Positions 51,125-62,762 of a stretch of 64,000 bases of DNA are shown piece after piece; the stretch's first letter is position 1; each line of letters starts with the position of its first letter. Under the pieces are notes generated by a model. That model did not search any database. It saw only the letters and a list, made by a program, of their open reading frames with translations, and was not told where the DNA came from. Position numbers and translations under genes: made by a program. This DNA comes from Rotaria socialis (Eukaryota > Rotifera > Eurotatoria > Philodinida > Philodinidae), in the NCBI GenBank assembly GCA_905331475.1, contig CAJNYU010001669.1:59977-123976 (forward strand), read 5' to 3'.

Positions 51125-52106
51125 ATGTCAGGTCAATATTATCGTGAATGGGGAAAAGATTTTCTTGAACATAAATTTTCATTAATAATTTATTCTGGAA
51201 GAATAAATAGAATGGGTGAAAATTTATTGACAAGTATATAAGAATATTATATTGAAATGACTAAAGGATCTATACCTTATATAAATAAACCATGCATGTT
51301 TATTGGACGTAAGTGTTATTTATTAACTATTTTCTTATTTTAATGGTAATTTTAAAATTTTTTATTCAAGTGTTTGAAGTGCAAGTAATTTTGCATTAGC
51401 TAAACATATGATTGAAACAAATAATAAAGGAAATAAAATAAAATTATGAATTGAAATGGGACGAGAACCATACTCATTTAAAAAGTTTATTTTAATTAAT
51501 CGGTAAGATTTATTTTCTATATAAATAAACCTTTAGATCCTGATCTATCTTTTGCTTCAATGACTGGCCAAGAAATTGTTCAAGAATTAAAGAAAATGAC
51601 AGGTATTTAGAACCATTGTCTACAATATATATATATATTAAAAGAGTTTCATTTTTGATAGATCAGAAAACACGAGACGTTTACGATTTTCCACTCTTTA
51701 TTCAAATGTTAATACCAATGTTAACAGTTGACGCATTGGCTTAGTTCTTGTTGTTTTTTAACATGTAAATGAAAAAAATTAAATGTTTTCTTACGATTTA
51801 TTTTCGGTTGGTGATGATTTATTGCCTTCAACTCCAATAAATGTGCCAATTGTTGTTTCTGGCGGAGAAAAAGAAGAAAATGTTGAAGAACCATTTTTAA
51901 ATAGGTATTTGATACGTTTTCAACTGAATTTTAATCCATCAATTTAAAAACACTGTAGATCGAAACAATTAACAACAATAAATGATTTTTTTCGTATTCG
52001 AATGTTTAATGGACATCATGATCTTCAATCTGAATGTCAAAATGAAGTTTTAGAATTTGTTAAGCAAAATCTCAAAGATTTAGTTAAATATTTAAGTAAC
52101 AAATAA
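51125..52106 (+). pseudogene. Decayed multi-exon gene, unrecognised
   Basis: The first block starts at ATG 51125 (MSGQYYREWGKDFLEHKFSL, then EYYIEMTKGSIPYINKPCMF) and has an in-frame TAA before a GTAAG donor at 51309. Next come SNFALAKHMIETNNKGNKIK with a TGA, then DPDLSFASMTGQEIVQELKK, FSVGDDLLPSTPINVPIVVS, and a clean last block QLTTINDFFRIRMFNGHHDL to TAA at 52104-52106. Introns are short. Two or more stops and phase mismatches mark it as a pseudogene. I could not place the family. Confidence 0.5.
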
Positions 52107-52251
52107 TTCTTTGTTACGATCATTTGGATTTTTTTTTATTTATTTACCAGCAATTATCAGTTTAATGGAAAATTACTAAATAAAATATTGAAATAAATTA
52201 AATTCTAGAAGAAAAATAAATGAAAATGTTTAGTGTTTTTTATACATTTCT

Positions 52252-52937
52252 TACCCTAGTGAAACATCTTGTAAGTAAGATCTTGAAATCTTGGGATTGG
52301 TAGGTAAGATCTTATCAAGATCTTTAAAAGATAATTCGCTTGTTCAGATCTTGTCCTATCTGATAAATCTGTACCTAAGATCTTAGCAAGATCATGGCAA
52401 CAATTTCTTTTACTATTATCTTCTCACAAGATCTTCAGTAAAACAGAAAGCGACATCATTAGTTTATTTAGATAGGCTATCTAGTCATTCACCGTTTTTT
52501 TATGCATACAGAACAGAATATAAGAAACATGATTGAACATGCAAAAACATAACTTTACAAAATAAGTTTTTTCCTAAACTATTTCTCGACTATTGATTAA
52601 TCGAGAGGATGCTGATCTCGATCGATGGTCGAGAGAGGACTACCCTAAATTGGTCTGGCGAATATCGGACCAACTTAAAGCCGGTCAGATCTCAGCATCT
52701 GACTTGCTTGAGCTATTCGGGACAGGAATAGTTAATATTAAAATATATTGAAAAAATACCAAACACACTTTCAGAATGCATCATTCAAGATGTTATGAAT
52801 TCTTATTTAAGATCTGCAATAAGATCTTGGGTACAAGATAACTGTATTATCTTGTACCTAAATTTTCAAGATCTGTTCACTTATCTGTACCCAAGATCTT
52901 GGTCAAGATCTTACTTACAAGATGTTTCACTAGGGTA
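52252..52937. mobile_element. 682-bp Tc1/mariner-type MITE with long TIRs
   Basis: The element 52254-52935 is flanked by TA on both sides. Its ends, CCCTAGTGAAACATCTTGTA and on through GTAAGATCTTG, are exact inverted copies for over 30 bases. AAGATCTTG words fill the first 150 bases at each end. The middle (about 52590-52751) is not repeat-like and reads as protein. Confidence 0.85.
52590..52751 (+). pseudogene. Coding fragment captured inside the MITE
   Basis: A 53-codon frame reads LLINREDADLDRWSREDYPK, then WRISDQLKAGQISASDLLEL and FGTGIVNIK before TGA. Its base composition is more GC-rich than the rest of the element, and the amino acids look like a normal soluble protein. I do not recognise the source. 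It most likely came from a host gene exon rather than a transposase. Confidence 0.45.
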
Positions 52938-53571
52938 ACTATCAATAAAATAATTTTACATCGATAATTTCACAATTAATCTTAAGACAACCTTATCCAT
53001 ATGTTGATTAATAGACACATTTCAACATAGTGACAGCTTTTTGACGAGTTTTAATGACTAAATGAAATTTCGAAAACTTAATTAAATCAAAGTAAATTAA
53101 TTTCATTTTTAAATTAAATATTAAAAAAAAAACTTACTTAAAATATTAAGAAGAGAATTAACTAGATATATTTTATTATTATGAAATAATTCGTTTGATT
53201 TTTATTAATTAAAATGTTCGAATTACCTAACAAAAATAAATTTATTTTCTCATTTAATTAATATTTGTTTTAATCGTTATTCAAAATAAATATAATCCAA
53301 TCATTTTTTAACTTCTAATAATTGGATTATAGAAAATCACTTATTCTCGTCAGTAATAATTAAAAAATTCATGATGAAAACTCGCTATTCATTGATTAAA
53401 TAATGATGTTTATTTATTTGATTTCATATCGAATAAATTCTTATTTTCTATGAATATTTCTTTTCATTTGTTTAATTTTTATTCTTATTTTTAAACAATA
53501 AAGATTTATTTCAATACAAACAACAAATCTAAATTGGATCTTCGAGTTTGTTTTGCAAATAATAATAATTA
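52938..53571. other. AT-rich intergenic
   Basis: Very AT-rich, with no exon or repeat recognised. Confidence 0.5.
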
Positions 53572-53916
53572 TTATTTTGATTCAATAATAAATTGAATAC
53601 ATGCTGGACCAGCTGTGATAATTGAAAACATTCCTGTTATATTTTCAAAAAATGTTGTTATATTATTGAAAAACATTTGAAATATAAATTGCTGATAACC
53701 AGCACCATCGTCTTTTTTTTCTATTAAATTTTGCGATGAAAAAAAAGAATTAAAATTATTAGTATAAATATAGCCCATTGTATATATAGAACTCCTCGTT
53801 TTAATCATATAGAAAACATCTGTAGAAATATTCAAACGACTTGATTGATAAGAAGAGTTGCTTGAATTCGAACAACTGCTTTCGCGACAAAACCGTGCAC
53901 TTAAGAGAGAGTCCAT
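53572..53916 (-). CDS. Small hypothetical protein, 114 aa
   Basis: ATG at 53916 to TAA at 53572. Ser/Asn-rich N-terminus (RESSCSNSSNSSYQSSRLN) followed by an aromatic and hydrophobic C-terminus (FIFQMFFNNITTFFENITG, then MFSIITAGPACIQFIIESK). It could be a complete small protein or the last exon of a longer one. No homologue is known to me. Confidence 0.4.
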   Translation of the reverse strand: MDSLLSARFCRESSCSNSSNSSYQSSRLNISTDVFYMIKTRSSIYTMGYIYTNNFNSFFSSQNLIEKKDDGAGYQQFIFQMFFNNITTFFENITGMFSIITAGPACIQFIIESK

Positions 53917-55147
53917 GAAACCACCATCAAAAACAGTAGCGATCGGTTGCCGAAAATTTTTAGATTTTGAAATTAGCTATCACCTTCGATAGAGCATACA
54001 AAATGAGGCATAAATCCAAATTTGTACTATTTTTGAGCAGTCTTCTTTCGATTTGGCGACCCAACTTGTTTGAGTTTCCAAAAACACGTGTAAAAAAATG
54101 TTTTTCTCAAAAATGTTTTCGATCGATTTTTTTTGTGCAAAAGAGTAACCAACAGAATAATTATCTTGTACCATTCCATAGCGCGGAATCCACTTTATAA
54201 AATGCTATATTTTGTTTATCTCTTCATGCTATCTGTTATTCCTGAGATCTCTTGCATCATCGCAGAGTACCCATTTATGCCGGATTTTTACATGGGTTTT
54301 TAGCAATTTTTACGCTCTACCGGCTCTATTTTTACAGTGCCAAAGTAAGAGTTTAGCCTATCTTGTAGAGCGTGAAAAGGCGCATCTTTCCATTAAAACA
54401 TATTTGCTTCAAAGTACTGGCAAAGTTCCGACAGGTACCTCAGTATGAGCCATTTTTTGCTAGTTTCAAACTCCGAAGTGTCTTAGTAAATCACTCGTAC
54501 CTCAGCATTCCATTTACCGTTTTAATCAGGGTTAGTGTCATTCGATAGGGCTTTTGAAGCTGCATCAGACGCAGTGATTCAGCACGTGATTGTATTTCTC
54601 TACCTGGGAACAGACTAAAAATTTAACAATTATAGCCATTCTGATGAAAAAAATTGTTTTGAACTGCGCTAGCATGAGACCATTACTTGTTTGGTACGCT
54701 GCGAGGAAGAACAATAAAATAAGAAATTTTGAGATTGACAAGAAAAATAATGAAAGAAACGATGAAATGGCATTGCTATTTGTTCGATGAGACGGTCTAA
54801 CCAATGATGCGTCCACTTCTCGTAGTTCGACCAGACGGGATAGTAGAAGAAGACGTAGTAATCGATAGGGCTAATTCTGGCTGTTGTTGTTGAATCATAT
54901 CGTCGAGAACATGTATAGCATCGTCTAGTAAATAGGGGTGACCTTTTATCGCTATTTTCCTTTATAATAAAGGATAAAGATAAATGAATCCGTTATCTTT
55001 AGAAAATAAACGTAAATGATTGAAAAAGCATCTATAATTTAGTTTTTTAAAGATAGATGGATCATTTACGTTTAGAAGATAAAAGANCACGCGCACATTC
55101 ACATCCACCAAAAGCTTTCATATTCGTTCCTTCAAAAGAGAATATAT
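53917..55147. other. Intergenic with repeat debris and a small hairpin
   Basis: About 53975-54400 contains relatives of the inverted repeat at 22361-22677 (TTCGATAGAGCATACAAAAT). At 54997-55081 ATCTTTAGAAAATAAACGTA pairs with TTTACGTTTAGAAGATAAA, forming a hairpin. A single N is at 55087. No gene was found. Confidence 0.45.
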
Positions 55148-57493
55148 TTAGAAGCGCTGTTGTTTATGCAGCTCTGCATTTGTTTCCTCAATGACGCTCA
55201 GTCCGGCGACCGACGCTCTCCGATGATAGACAGCCAATCGCTGATTCCTATTGTTCACATCACCATCAAGATCGGTCAACGCATGCAAATCATTAACGTC
55301 TAGTTGCTTGAGATAGGCCTTGCGAAAAAAGGCAATCATTGGATTACGAATCAGAAAAACACCCAAATTCCACTTTCTAATGGCCCGTAAAGATTTCTTT
55401 TGTCTTTGCGCATACATCAATCTGTCTGGGTCGGATAGCTGGCCTAAATACTCTATTTGTTTGTATTGTTTCATTTTGAATTGTGTAAACAAATGCGAAG
55501 CAAATATCAACATAACTGGATGACGATGACAACACTCAGTATGAATGTAACCACAATAGGCACTGAAACCACCGTCCATTAATTCTAATTTTCGTCCCAG
55601 AGGAGAATAATCTAATCGACACATGTATATAATTCCGTAAACGACGCTCCATAAGAGTCGAGTGATCGATGAAATAAAACCGAGAAAGGCATCGAGAAAC
55701 AAATTGAAATAAATGAATATCATTAATATTCGACGATTGTTTATTGCGAGGACTTCGCCTGCATGCTGAAGAAAAACATAACGAGCAAGTAATCTGTTAA
55801 GATACTGCTTAAAATAGATGAAAAGAAAGGTTGGAATGATCATTTTGAGAATCCTTTCGAGTATACGCGCACTACCAAAATTTATGAAAGCTTCAACACA
55901 AGTCCATAATATAACTACAAAGAAAGCGAGAAGAATGAAACCCCAAATGAGATAGCCAATGAAATAACCGCCAAAATGGATATTTCCTGTCGAGTAGGAA
56001 ATATAACGCGAACGTTGCCGTCGAGGAATCTCACTATCATCCCCACGAAATGTTTGAAAAAGATTTCGACGAATATTCGCTAACAGCGTTAGTAATTGAA
56101 TAGTGATCAACAAGACCGTTGTCACTACAGATAATATAAACACTCGTTGTAAAGATGGAACGGGAAATTGCGTTGTGGCCGGATCGACTGTTTCATCGTC
56201 GTTGTCGTCTCCGCTACTTGTAGGGAATAAAAAATCGACAAATGATTGCAACTTTTTTTGCGCGCTGTTAAGTTCAGGCAAAATAAGAACACACGCCTGA
56301 ACAGTTATAAAGAAGAGAAGTAAAATGATGGATGAATAGATGCAAAGAATTCGAGTGGAAAAAGTGAAATCGTCTCGCCATTCGTAGATGAATTTCGGCA
56401 GCAGTCTAGCGACCAAATGATGACTGCGTGGTCGCTGATCAGCCTGACGGAACAGATTCCGAACATACAGCATTTCCGGTGAGTCCGGATCAGATATACG
56501 GAGAAGAAGGCGTTCTTCACGAGTGAATTTCATCATCATTCGTTCTTGGTCGGACATTGAGCTTCTTTTAAATCGTTGACGAATTTTATCAATGAGTAGA
56601 AAAGGTAATTTAATGCTGACATAGGCCAAACACAAAGATCGAGGAATATCTGTGCATAATTGAATAGCAAGTAGCGTAGAGCCAGTACCATAATAGTCGA
56701 ATCGTGCTGCCAATGAACTTGTGTTTCCTGCTCTAATGTATTGATCGAGTGTCGCGTAAAAATCAGTATTACACAGTCCTTGATTGGCAAGCGTTATCGA
56801 ATAATCGAGCCACGAATAGAGCGTACCGCACACCAACGAAACGATTGAATCGAGATACACGGCAGCCAGCAGTGGATAGTATCGAAAGCCGATAATGAGA
56901 ACTTGAAAGATGCGTTTCAGATAATTGATAATAACACCATCGTCACTGTTTGATGATGTAGGTTCGAAAATAGTTTTAACGATCGTAAAAAGTTCATCAG
57001 CACACATGGCGAATATGACGGCTGCAAATTTTCGGTCAATTCTTGAGAAAAAGTCAACTGGCATCGGCGGAGCGATTCCTCGGGGACATTGCTTTTGAAG
57101 CAGCGACGTTCTTTTCGTTATTAGAATAAAAATCAAAATGATGAAACAAGCAACTGGAAATGTCAGAATATTGAAACGTTGCATGTCAATTATTTTGCAG
57201 ATCGAATTGGATTCGTAGTAGAGCGGCGAGTTATTATTGTACCGATTGACGAGTTCAGTATGAATAGGCTGCAGAAAAGACCATTTTGCCACTAGCGTCC
57301 CACCTGCAACGATCACGATGAGTACAGCGATGATGCACGATGTCACAGCAGCTGATCGTTTCACCTGGCTGACGGCTATATCCAATAGCTTCGAATCGTT
57401 TGATTGTACTCTAAATACAGTGACGATGGCATCGAAAACAGTTTTACTCAGAACAAAATAAACAAGAAATTTTTGTTTCAAACAGTTGGCCAT
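55148..57493 (-). CDS. STRA6-like retinol-uptake receptor
   Basis: A single uninterrupted frame of about 781 codons from ATG 57493 to TAA 55148-55150. It is a polytopic membrane protein with about nine hydrophobic segments and long basic or acidic loops. The C-terminal half matches my memory of STRA6: a GGYFIGYLIWGFILLAF helix, VFLQHAGEVLAINNRRILMI, then WSVVYGIIYMCRLDYSPLGR and the HTECCHRHPVMLIFASHLF segment. STRA6 takes retinol from a carrier at the plasma membrane. The frame is open above the ATG to a TGA at 57584 (GRINLPLGCIQNNRFVEIPL), which also looks coding, so the true start is probably in an upstream exon; a possible one lies at 57826-57905. No frameshift, in contrast with many neighbours. 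Confidence 0.8.
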   Translation of the reverse strand: MANCLKQKFLVYFVLSKTVFDAIVTVFRVQSNDSKLLDIAVSQVKRSAAVTSCIIAVLIVIVAGGTLVAKWSFLQPIHTELVNRYNNNSPLYYESNSICKIIDMQRFNILTFPVACFIILIFILITKRTSLLQKQCPRGIAPPMPVDFFSRIDRKFAAVIFAMCADELFTIVKTIFEPTSSNSDDGVIINYLKRIFQVLIIGFRYYPLLAAVYLDSIVSLVCGTLYSWLDYSITLANQGLCNTDFYATLDQYIRAGNTSSLAARFDYYGTGSTLLAIQLCTDIPRSLCLAYVSIKLPFLLIDKIRQRFKRSSMSDQERMMMKFTREERLLLRISDPDSPEMLYVRNLFRQADQRPRSHHLVARLLPKFIYEWRDDFTFSTRILCIYSSIILLLFFITVQACVLILPELNSAQKKLQSFVDFLFPTSSGDDNDDETVDPATTQFPVPSLQRVFILSVVTTVLLITIQLLTLLANIRRNLFQTFRGDDSEIPRRQRSRYISYSTGNIHFGGYFIGYLIWGFILLAFFVVILWTCVEAFINFGSARILERILKMIIPTFLFIYFKQYLNRLLARYVFLQHAGEVLAINNRRILMIFIYFNLFLDAFLGFISSITRLLWSVVYGIIYMCRLDYSPLGRKLELMDGGFSAYCGYIHTECCHRHPVMLIFASHLFTQFKMKQYKQIEYLGQLSDPDRLMYAQRQKKSLRAIRKWNLGVFLIRNPMIAFFRKAYLKQLDVNDLHALTDLDGDVNNRNQRLAVYHRRASVAGLSVIEETNAELHKQQRF

Positions 57494-57583
57494 TGAACTC
57501 AAATTCAATGGGATCTCAACGAATCGGTTGTTTTGGATACATCCTAGAGGAAGATTAATTCGACCACTTATCGAAGCGAAGTC

Positions 57584-58683
57584 TCAGAAAACCACGCATG
57601 ACATTTTTCAGTTTTTATAAGCCGGCGTGAAAAGAATTCAAGTAGAAAACGATTATCAGAAAACTTATAGGGGAAACGAATTTTTCGCAAAGAACGTTTT
57701 TTCAATTTGATTTTGCGATATACGGACCTCTCTACCATATCTTTTCGATACGCGCATGCCAGAATCACAGAATTGGTATGTTAGAGACTTGATTGATAAA
57801 AGAAATCGGCATTGAAACTCTCGGCAATGTCACTGTTTTGGATGAAATCGCGTCCGACAAGTTTATTTTGTATATCGATAAAACGAAAGGAGTCTGATTA
57901 ATTCTGACAGATCAAATGGCTGCATAAGAAAAAGGTTAGCTTATACTTCTGTAGTTGACTGCCTCCATAAGGAAAGGCAAGTCATTTGCCAGTCACCCGA
58001 TAGTTGTGCAACAGGATTTTTAAAATATCATTATTTTTCGTTGTATTGGGACGCCAGAGAACTATCAATTTAGTAAATTCCAGAACCACATGAAAAGATG
58101 TCCGTAACCTAAAAGCAATCAGGACTTATGCGACTCGATGCATTCTCAAGCATAACGAAAAGATCATGAAGATATCAGTAATCTGTCCTTTTAAATTGAA
58201 ATCACTATTTGTACCAATAATTCAGATAGAATTGATTCAAATTGACTATTTATTGAAAATCGCAAAAATCTTGATGCAATATATTTCCCATTAAAATTTA
58301 TAGAGAACTGCTTTATTTACTATTATCAAGTAGCAATAAAGACGGATCGAATCGTCTTTGACTCATTTGTCTTGTATATTTTGACGGACCTTAATCACTG
58401 CTTATAGAAGAACGATAGGTACAGAAAATTCGAAAATAATTGAGAAAAACATCAAGTGAAAGATCTTTCACAAAGTCTCTCAAAATGCGAGGTTCGAAAT
58501 TCTAGTAAACGACTGACAATTCTGAAAGAATTAAGATTCAAAATGTTAGTTTTCCTTAACTTTTAGGTGTCAGACTCTTAATTCTATTAAACATCAGAAA
58601 AGATAATTGTATATTGTTATAAATTGCACGTTCACTGATATTGAACTCTAGTCTTACGTTAGATGCAGAAACGTTTGCATATG
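57584..58683. other. Upstream region of the STRA6-like gene
   Basis: On the minus strand 57905-57826 reads FRFIDIQNKLVGRDFIQNSD and AESFNADFFYQS, which could be a further 5' exon, but no donor with matching phase was confirmed. The rest shows no coding signal. Confidence 0.35.
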
Positions 58684-59965
58684 CAGGGTGGCGCAAAAGT
58701 CGGTATACCGAAAATAAAAATCAAATATCTCCATTAAAACTTCTATTAAACGAGCTGATTTTTTTTTTATCAAGGATAGAAGCGTGTTCAAAGTTTATAT
58801 CCACAAAGAAATGCTCAGAGAGACCCTTTATTAAGTACTATTATTAACATCAACAAAAAAATTTTACTTTTTCACAGGTAGGAAAAAGCAAATATATGAT
58901 AATAAAAACATAGTTTATTAAGACAAAATGTAATAAGACATATGAGCTTGCCGATAATACGTGTTGGATATTTACAGATACTTTCTCTTTCTATTTTTTC
59001 CTTCTGTTTTACTATAATCTACGTCGATACTTCACATATAAATATTTCTATTTCTTGTGTTGTTGTTCATATTCATCTGCTGTCTATCTGCGTGTCTCGT
59101 GTATTCTCGGTAAGGCTTGTTCTTTCAGTACGTAACTCTTGCTTCGAGCTCATTTGTTGTAGATGTCGTTATACTTAACAAAAGAACAAAGGATTTTTCC
59201 TGTCAAACAATGGTGGATATCAGGAAGAAATTTTCGAGCAGTAAGTGGAGCTTTTCGAAATGAATTTCCCGACAAGAAAATGCCAATTCGACAAGCAATT
59301 TACAAACTAGCAAAAAAGTTTGATGATACAGGTTCTGTTGAAGATTCACCACGAAGTGTCAGACCGACAACTGTTAGAACAGAAGAAAATATGCAACGTG
59401 TTTCTGAAACTTTTGCTCAAAATCCTCGTGATGCGAATCATCTGAAGTCATTAATCAAAAAAGAATTTAAATCACTCAATGATAATATTGAGCTATGCCA
59501 AACAACCTGTCGATCTGTAGCTGATCGTTGTCAAATGTGTATTAATGCCGGAGGAACACAATTTGAGCATTTACGCTAAAGAATCATTTCTTTTTGTTTT
59601 GAAGAATATAAACAAAAATATTGATTAGGTATTCTGATGTTCTTTTCTTTTCTTCTCTTCTCAATAGATAACGGTAAGATGCATTTGATAATAAACAAAA
59701 GAAACATGAATGAGAATTTACATTTTGCCTTGATAACCTATGCTTTTATTATTATATATTTGCTTTTTCCTACCTGTGAAAAAGTAATTTTTTTTGTTGA
59801 GGTTAATAATAGTACTTAATAAAGGGTCTCTCTGAGTATTTCTTTGTGTATATAAACTTTGAACACGCTTCTATCCTTGATAAAAAAAAATCAGCTCGTT
59901 TAATAGAAGTTTTAATGGAGATATTTGATTTTTCTTTTCGGTATACCGACTTCTGCACCACCCTG
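58684..59965. mobile_element. 1.28 kb mariner element with long TIRs, internally deleted
   Basis: Ends CAGGGTGGCGCAAAAGTCGG and, inverted, CAGGGTGGTGCAGAAGTCGG. Inverted identity extends about 250 bases with few changes (for example TCAAGGATAGAAGCGTGTTC on both sides). The right end is followed by TATA; the left is preceded by TG where TA is expected. A truncated transposase frame lies between the TIRs. Confidence 0.85.
59163..59579 (+). pseudogene. Mariner-like transposase lacking its catalytic core
   Basis: ATG 59163 to TAA 59579, 138 codons. Residues 1-90 are the N-terminal HTH region of mariner transposases (LTKEQRIFPVKQWW, AIYKLAKKFDDTGSVEDSPR, then PTTVRTEENMQRVSETFAQN). The frame then jumps to the end typical of these proteins (CQTTCRSVADRCQMCINAGG and FEHLR). 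The DDE/D catalytic domain, about 200 residues, is missing. The deletion keeps the frame, so a short DNA-binding protein could still be made. It could not move DNA itself. Confidence 0.8.
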
Positions 59966-60185
59966 TATATACAGTCAATGGTTTCGTTGAGTGCGAAGAT
60001 GTATGAATATTTGTATAGGGAACCTGCGTGCAAGACAATTTTGCTTTATAAGACGAATTTCTTCACCACTTGACAATCTATTTACATTAGACGTACATCA
60101 AACTTGAACGATGAAATGCTCGTTTGATAACTATTCAGTACGTCTGCATATGAATTCTAATACTATTGCTGAAGTCGAAACATTG

Positions 60186-60237
60186 GGTAGTGGGTGTGGA
60201 TGTATGAATGAAACAACTACCTACACCTACACCCTGA
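60186..60237. repeat. Telomere-like inverted module
   Basis: GGGTAGTGGGTGTGGATG, spacer, then CTACCTACACCTACACCCTG. It lies just downstream of the EGF/transmembrane gene that ends at 60259. Confidence 0.65.
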
Positions 60238-60258
60238 GATTCAAAAATTAACAAGAAT

Positions 60259-61000
60259 TTACTTTTTTGTTGCTTTCTTCGGCTGCCGCCTTCGTCGGCG
60301 ATATAGGTGGAAAATATTCAACGAGTGGAAAGTAATTATCAGAACACCCAATAAAGAACCAAGTATAATGACCTGCTTTCCACTATTGGTTACTAGAAAA
60401 AAATGCTGATTGGTATATAATAGATCGAGATTGAATCAGCTCACGTTCATTGCAAAATGTACCATTCCACCAAAATTTACAATCACACTTTGGCTCTTCA
60501 AATTCATATGTACAATAACCATTGCGACCACAAGGATTGTAAAAAGAACAATCTAAACGTAACAATCGATTATCAGTGCGACATACTCGTTAAATCACGT
60601 ACTTTGGCCATTGACAACGTTCACCAAGACACAAAATAAGATTAACACGATACTCATATCAGCTGTTTATGATCGAAAACTTCTCCGATATTGATAGCCG
60701 AGAAGAGTGAAATGGACCCTTTTCGTGAAATATGAGTGCAAGACAATATTCTCATGCACTTTGCTTATTCATTGTTTTTTTTGAAGTTTCTAATTTTGCT
60801 TCTTGTCTTATATAGTCGTTGAATACAGGATTTTGCTTTATCCTTCTACAAATACAGGGTCGGTGTGCCTTACATCGTTCGAATAACACAGTTTTTCATT
60901 AAATGTAAATTGCTGACAGTGGCAAACAGAACGCAAAACGGTAAATCGTATCAACTCGGGTGCACGTCTATTTTGATTGATATTTGAGAACTTAATAATA
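60259..61000 (-). pseudogene. EGF-like single-pass membrane protein, 3' part, one stop
   Basis: Minus-strand exons about 61000-60874, 60652-60445 and 60392-60259 join in phase. The first has a Cys-rich stretch (SVCHCQQFTFNEKLCYSND). The second completes one EGF unit (LCLGERCQWPK) and holds a full one (LDCSFYNPCGRNGYCTYEFE, then CDCKFWWNGTFC). The third encodes a membrane helix (VIILGSLLGVLIITF) and a short basic tail ending QPKKATKK and TAA. This is the layout of a type I surface protein. An in-frame TAA at 60590-60592 breaks the second exon, so it is probably a pseudogene. Upstream exons are not resolved. Confidence 0.6.
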
Positions 61001-61863
61001 CTTCACATGCACAAGTGAGCTCTAGATTTCTCGAGGTTATTATCACATTGAGCTTTCAGTTCATTGTGAAAGAAAATAATATCGAATTTCGATCTTCGTT
61101 TCCAGTGATTATGAAAAAGCATGATCCTTTTTTCTTCAATCCTTTTATGAAGGTTTCTCGATTAATGGGAAGAGTTTTTCTTGATTTAAACATAAAAAAA
61201 CTCGTTTAGCAACGCGTGCATAATTTTGGCCAAGATTACGGCAAAATGCTTAAGGGAACAAATAAAAGAAGAACGATCTGACAGAATTAACGAAACACTA
61301 ACGTTAGTTTTGAAAGAATAATATTGACAGAAGAGACACTCGATCACTTTTAATCCAGAGCTTTCATCAATCGTTGATTTACAAAGATTACGGTTTCATC
61401 TCAAACAGAAGTTGTCTTAGCGAACGACTCTACCGCTCGATATTTTACTAAAATGAATCATTGATGCAGTTAAGTGAACTTAATTCGAACGAAATATCAA
61501 GTTAAAACTTATACAGAGTTAACTCGGTAGTTCTACCTCATACGATTAGAATAATTTCTGTGCGAAGATCCACTCAATTTTTCAGACATATAGAATAGCT
61601 TCATTTATTGTTCAAGCACAGTATGTTTGATGGGTGGCGCATGTTGTCTTGGGATACTTTTTCTTTGATCAATGTTAACTAATAAAGTCCAATCAATCAA
61701 TTGAACAGATTTCGTCTTGCTTGTGGGAAAATGTAAGCTTTCATTAAGCGGAGATGAGCGTCAATGTCATGAAGCAAAGCCCTCATGTGTAAGACGAAAA
61801 AAGTATGACCATTTGTTTTTGCTAACCTGAAGCATTAAACGTGCCATGTCAATTACGAACATA
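61001..61863. other. Intergenic
   Basis: No exon, repeat or structured element was recognised. A 64-codon open stretch at 61015-61209 lacks support. Confidence 0.4.
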
Positions 61864-62743
61864 ACCGGCGGAGCAAAAGTTCTGCATTATTTTTTTTGAT
61901 ATAGCGCTCTAATGGAATGAGCTAGAGATTTTATCTTTTTTTTTTTACAAAGAGCAAAGTGTCTAGTGCAAAATATACAAATGAATATCATTGAAAATGT
62001 TTGATAACGCCGACAGAAGGTCCAGAACAAAAAGCATCGAAAAATGCTTCCACAACTTTGATGACATTTTTCTTCAACATCATCAAATGTTTTTGAGAAT
62101 CGTATATATATAGTTAAAATAATTGATCTCGCATACAAGAGAATAGACAGAAGAGTATATCATTAAAAATGTTATCTTGCGGATTTATAATTGTCAATAC
62201 GACAACAAATATTTGGTTGCATATCTCACAGAAAACCTGCGTCCTATTTCAAATAATAACTTGCGATAGATGGCTCATCAAGCTTTGTTATTCATATGAA
62301 AGATATAGTTTCTGACAATCTCTCTGTCAGCATAGAATTTATTTTTCCGTCTGCGATTGAGAGCGACGAAAAATGCAGGCATCAGATGATATCATCAAAA
62401 CGTTTGTTTTAGTCATCATAAAAATGTGAACAGCTTCTTTTTTGTGCTACAAGACTTCACTACTCATACCGTGTAAAACTTTGACTAGAAGAGTAAGAAT
62501 AAGAGTGGTCATATTAAATGAAATATTTTCCAAGGTAAAATAATAGTTGTGGAATGATTTCCCCATGCCTTTTGTTTGAAAGTTTCTGTAGCCTTTATCA
62601 AACATTTTGAATGATACTCATTTGTATATTTTTGCATTAGACATTTTGCTCTTTGTAACAAAAAAAGATAAGGTCTCTACATCATTTCATTACAGCGCTA
62701 TATCGAAAACAAAATCGATGCAGAACTTTTGCCCCACCCGTTA
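61862..62743. mobile_element. 878-bp mariner-type element without transposase
   Basis: The element 61864-62741 is flanked by TA. Ends are ACCGGCGGAGCAAAAGTTCT and, inverted, ACGGGTGGGGCAAAAGTTCT; inverted similarity continues about 150 bases (GATATAGCGCT, ACAAAGAGCAAA, AAATATACAAATGA). The 83-codon minus-strand frame at 61887-62138 lies in the left TIR and is not a gene. No transposase. Confidence 0.8.
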
Positions 62744-62762
62744 AAATTAAAATTCGAAAACT

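Noticed and set aside
61887-62138. Minus-strand Cys-rich frame of 83 codons
   Set aside because: It lies within the left terminal inverted repeat of a mariner-type element and has no counterpart signal of coding.
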